A stretch of DNA of 16,963 bases from RGIG6353 sp045590615. Its GTDB lineage: Bacteria; Bacillota; Clostridia; Oscillospirales; SIG627. The stretch spans positions 1-16,963 of the forward strand of contig JAZNRH010000001.1 in NCBI GenBank assembly GCA_045590615.1, in the 5' to 3' direction. Positions 14,742-16,963 of the stretch are shown piece after piece (position 1 is the first letter of the stretch; each line of letters starts with the position of its first letter). Below the pieces are notes generated by a model. It made no database searches. It was not told where the DNA came from and saw nothing but the letters and a program-made list of their open reading frames with translations. A program made the translations under genes and the position numbers.

Positions 14742-16031
14742 ATGGAAAAGATAAATTATGAGCTTTTAGACTTCATAGCATCTTCACCTACTGCTTTTCA
14801 TACAGTGTCAAGTGTTGCAACACGTCTTGTGGAGGAAGGCTACACCGAGCTTTATGAGTCGTCAGAATGGCTTCTCAAGGCAGGTGGCAGTTATTTTGTA
14901 CGCAGAGGAGCTTCTTCTCTTGTTGCCTTCAGAATTCCCGACGAGGATTTTGACGGCTACCAGATAGCCACAGCGCATACCGACAGTCCAATGTTCAAGC
15001 TTAAGCCCGATTTTGAGCTTGAGGATAAATATTTGAGATTTTCAGCCGATAAATACGGCTCACCGATTTTGTCAAGCTGGCTGGACAGACCGTTATCGGT
15101 TGCAGGCAGAGTCGTGGTGAGAGAGAATAACAAAATAGTTACAAGGCTGGTTGAAACCGATACTCCAATAGCTATAATTCCATCTCTTGCGCCACATCTC
15201 AAAACCGATAAGGACGCACCCTTGTCTCTTAAAACCGATATGCTTGCTTTGGTTGGCGAGGGTGGAAAAATGCGAGTGGCAGACCTTCTTGCAGATATGC
15301 TGGGAATAGATTTTGACAGCGTTATTTCTCACGATTTGTATCTTGTAAATTCTCAGAAGGGCTTGATTTGGGGAAGTGATTTTTCATTCGTTTCCTCTCC
15401 GAGACTCGACGACCTTCAATGTGTATTCGCTGCACTTTCCGGATTTTTGTATTCTCTTGATGAGACCAACGTACCTGTACTTGCTCTTTTTGATAAGGAA
15501 GAGGTCGGAAGCGAGTCGGCAAACGGAGCGTCATCAGCCTTTCTTCCCGAAACGCTTGAGCGCATCAGCTCATCACTTGGCAAGTCACGAGCAGAACACT
15601 TCAGACTTTTGTCAAATTCCTTCTTCATTTCTGCAGATAACGCACACGCTCTGCACCCCAATCACCCCGAGCAAAGTGACTCTGTGAACAACGGACTTCT
15701 TAATTCGGGAATAGCTATAAAGCACAACGCAATGGGCAGATACGTTACCGATGCAGAGGGGGAGGGTATTGTAAAAACGCTTTGCAAAACCTTTGATATT
15801 CCATATTTCGATTATACCAACCGTTCGGATATTGTAGGTGGCTCAACTCTCGGGCATATATTGCAAACTCACCTTTCAATTACGGGTGTCGATATAGGAC
15901 TTCCACAGCTTGCAATGCATTCCAGCTTTGAAACTGCAGGCGCAAGGGATACCGAGTATGCCTGCCGATTGTTCGAAGCGTTCTTCAATTCACATATTTA
16001 TAAGGTGGCAAATACCTTTGTGATAGAATAA
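14742..16031 (+). CDS. M18 family aminopeptidase
   Basis: A 429-residue zinc metallopeptidase of family M18 (aspartyl aminopeptidase type), which removes N-terminal residues, usually Asp or Glu, from peptides in the cytoplasm. It is full length. Metal and catalytic residues are visible: His79 in TAHTDSP, the LDDLQ motif with Asp223/224, Glu253 and Glu254 in FDKEEVGSES, the SADNAHALHPNHPE stretch at 297-310 with Asp299, and His393 in MHSSFETAG. The N-terminal SSPTAFHTV at 14-22 is also typical of the family. AAGGAGGGCG lies just upstream of the ATG. Last gene of the amino-acid uptake operon, where it fits by releasing amino acids from peptides. Specificity for acidic residues is a family inference. 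Confidence 0.94.
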   Translation: MEKINYELLDFIASSPTAFHTVSSVATRLVEEGYTELYESSEWLLKAGGSYFVRRGASSLVAFRIPDEDFDGYQIATAHTDSPMFKLKPDFELEDKYLRFSADKYGSPILSSWLDRPLSVAGRVVVRENNKIVTRLVETDTPIAIIPSLAPHLKTDKDAPLSLKTDMLALVGEGGKMRVADLLADMLGIDFDSVISHDLYLVNSQKGLIWGSDFSFVSSPRLDDLQCVFAALSGFLYSLDETNVPVLALFDKEEVGSESANGASSAFLPETLERISSSLGKSRAEHFRLLSNSFFISADNAHALHPNHPEQSDSVNNGLLNSGIAIKHNAMGRYVTDAEGEGIVKTLCKTFDIPYFDYTNRSDIVGGSTLGHILQTHLSITGVDIGLPQLAMHSSFETAGARDTEYACRLFEAFFNSHIYKVANTFVIE

Positions 16032-16048
16032 AAGGTTAAAATAAACGG

Positions 16049-16087
16049 GGCTGTAAAAAACTATAATTTAGTTTTTTACAGCCATTT
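16049..16087 (+). terminator. Terminator of the ABC/aminopeptidase operon
   Basis: A perfect 15-bp stem (16049-16063 with 16069-16083, arm GGCTGTAAAAAACTA) with a five-base loop is followed by ATTTT. It starts 18 bases after the aminopeptidase stop codon. The long A/T run in the stem and the short T tail make it a good plus-strand terminator. Confidence 0.75.
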
Positions 16088-16116
16088 TCGTTAGGGGATA
16101 GAAAAAAAGAGGTAGA

Positions 16117-16175
16117 TTGCACGATACTGAAGCGCGTCGCTGTACCTGTGTACAGCAGTCGCGAAGTTCGTGCAA
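16117..16175. repeat. Long GC-rich imperfect palindrome
   Basis: A 59-base imperfect hairpin: TTGCACGA (16117-16124) pairs with 16168-16175, CGCG (16133-16136) with 16160-16163, and GCTGTAC (16139-16145) with 16150-16156, closed by a CTGT loop. The stem is clearly more GC-rich than its surroundings. On the minus strand the sequence after it contains a seven-T run, so it might end the apbE transcript. The compact imperfect shape also fits a dispersed intergenic palindrome, but only one copy is in the window. Confidence 0.55.
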
Positions 16176-16204
16176 AACATAAAACGATATTATTAATGCA
16201 AAAG

Positions 16205-16224
16205 AATTGATTTTTCAATTTTTT
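16205..16224 (+). terminator. Weak AT-rich hairpin
   Basis: AATTGA pairs with TCAATT around TTTT, followed by TTTT. It is short and AT-only apart from one G-C pair, so a terminator role is uncertain. Confidence 0.3.
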
Positions 16225-16254
16225 ACTTTATAAAAACGCCTGCTTTTCGGGAGT

Positions 16255-16293
16255 CCAGAGGGAGCTTTTTGCTAAAAAGCACCCTCTGGTTTT
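16255..16293. repeat. Strong hairpin in the apbE downstream region
   Basis: CCAGAGGG (16255-16262) pairs with 16282-16289, and GCTTTTT (16264-16270) with AAAAAGC (16274-16280), leaving one A/A mismatch and a GCT loop. The plus strand continues TTTTATG. On the minus strand, the direction of the gene ending at 16322, no T run follows directly, so it is not a standard terminator for that gene. From memory similar GGGAGTCCAGAGGG hairpins occur between genes in other clostridial genomes; this is a recollection, not a search result. Confidence 0.5.
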
Positions 16294-16321
16294 ATGTGGT
16301 CTAACCTTTTTTTACTATGTT

Positions 16322-16963
16322 TTAGTATATTACCTTTTCACCGTCACTCGTAATCCATATTACCGAAATGTTTTCGAAATTATCGAGCACCTTTTTTCCG
16401 TCCTCAATTGACATATTGAAAAGTGCCGTTGAAAGAGCATCAGCCCAAGCGCCGTTTTCATACAGCACAGACACCGACAGATACAATTCTGACGGATAGA
16501 GGGTGTCGGGCGATATGATGTGATGATATTTCTTGCCACCGTATTCAAAAAATCTTTGATAGACACCACTCGTCACAAGACAGGTGTCTTTTATTCTTTC
16601 TGAGTGTATGATTTCACTCTCATCAAACGGGCTTTGTATACCCACGTTCCAGCCCTGCCCGTCTTTATCACCGATTACCATTACGTTTCCACCGAGATTG
16701 ACGTAAAGATTATCAAAGCCCTCGTCACAAAGTCTTTTTCTCAGAACGTCGGATACAATCCCTTTTGCAATTGCGCCAAGGTCGAGAGTTATTTCTTCTC
16801 CGAGTGAAAAGGCTTCGTTTTCAAACTTTATCTGAGAAATATCGGTATATTTTGACGCTTCCTTCAGCTGAGCATCGCTTGGCAGATATGGCACATCCGA
16901 CTCTCTTGCCTCGTGCCAGAGCGAGAGCACAGAGCCCATTGCAATGTTGCAATAGCCGTTAGT
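16322..16963 (-). CDS. apbE: ApbE-type FAD:protein FMN transferase, partial
   Basis: The C-terminal 213 codons of an ApbE-family protein; the frame is open to the window edge, so its start lies outside. ApbE enzymes use FAD and Mg2+ to attach FMN to a threonine of target proteins such as RnfG, RnfD and NqrC, on the extracytoplasmic side. Visible family motifs: DLGAIAKGIVSD, NLGGNVMVIG, VTSGVYQRFFEYGGKKYHH, and ADALSTALF near the C-terminus. The usual HIIDPxTGxP motif reads HHIISPDTLYP here, so both the Asp and the Gly are replaced. An internal ATG at 16939 is unlikely to be the true start because it would delete the FAD-binding N-terminal part. The gene stands apart from the rnf operon by about 5.4 kb. 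Confidence 0.85.
   Translation of the reverse strand, partial: TNGYCNIAMGSVLSLWHEARESDVPYLPSDAQLKEASKYTDISQIKFENEAFSLGEEITLDLGAIAKGIVSDVLRKRLCDEGFDNLYVNLGGNVMVIGDKDGQGWNVGIQSPFDESEIIHSERIKDTCLVTSGVYQRFFEYGGKKYHHIISPDTLYPSELYLSVSVLYENGAWADALSTALFNMSIEDGKKVLDNFENISVIWITSDGEKVIY

Noticed and set aside
1..16963. CRISPR array, tRNA, rRNA, insertion sequence or phage genes
   Set aside because: No regularly spaced repeats, no cloverleaf or rRNA sequence, and no transposase, integrase or phage protein among the frames.

Overview
The window looks like chromosomal DNA from an anaerobic member of the Clostridia (Bacillota), probably an uncultured gut-type lineage. The reasons are AT-rich intergenic DNA with strong AAGGAGG ribosome binding sites, a spoVG gene, a complete clostridial-order rnfCDGEAB operon, a single-membrane lipoprotein signal on the ABC binding protein, and no sign of plasmid or phage genes. 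I cannot name a species from the sequence alone.

Layout. (1) Bases 1-378 hold no confident gene, only two terminator hairpins and a small doubtful reading frame. (2) Bases 379-5571, minus strand: a cation and cell-wall block reading murC, then a CaCA-type cation/Na+ exchanger, then a P-type IIA cation ATPase. Between exchanger and ATPase lies a leader that reads as a yybP-ykoY (manganese) riboswitch overlapping an intrinsic terminator, so the ATPase is best seen as a Mn2+ (or Mn2+/Ca2+) exporter. (3) Bases 5658-5939, plus strand: spoVG alone, divergent from murC, with a hairpin terminator shared with the convergent rnf operon. (4) Bases 6010-10945, minus strand: the six-gene Rnf complex (ferredoxin:NAD+ oxidoreductase, ion pump), preceded by a good extended -10 promoter. 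(5) Bases 11380-16031, plus strand: an amino-acid uptake operon of lipoprotein binding protein, permease with a large extra extracytoplasmic domain, ATPase, a small unknown protein and an M18 aminopeptidase. An attenuator-like hairpin follows the binding protein. (6) Bases 16032-16321: an intergenic stretch packed with hairpins. (7) Bases 16322-16963, minus strand: an ApbE-type flavin transferase, cut by the window edge.

How the parts work together. Rnf oxidises reduced ferredoxin and builds an ion gradient. RnfG and probably RnfD need covalent FMN, which an ApbE-type enzyme adds, although the ApbE homologue here is about 5.4 kb away and in a different transcription unit. The ABC operon imports an amino acid or related solute, and the M18 peptidase releases N-terminal acidic residues from peptides, so that operon is an amino-acid nutrition unit. 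A perfect 22-bp palindrome in the divergent rnfC/ABC intergenic region overlaps the predicted start of a possible distal ABC promoter and is a candidate operator.

The most noteworthy items are the manganese riboswitch with its terminator, the roughly 215-residue unexplained domain in the ABC permease, the translationally coupled 113-residue unknown protein, the candidate operator, and the hairpin cluster at 16117-16289.
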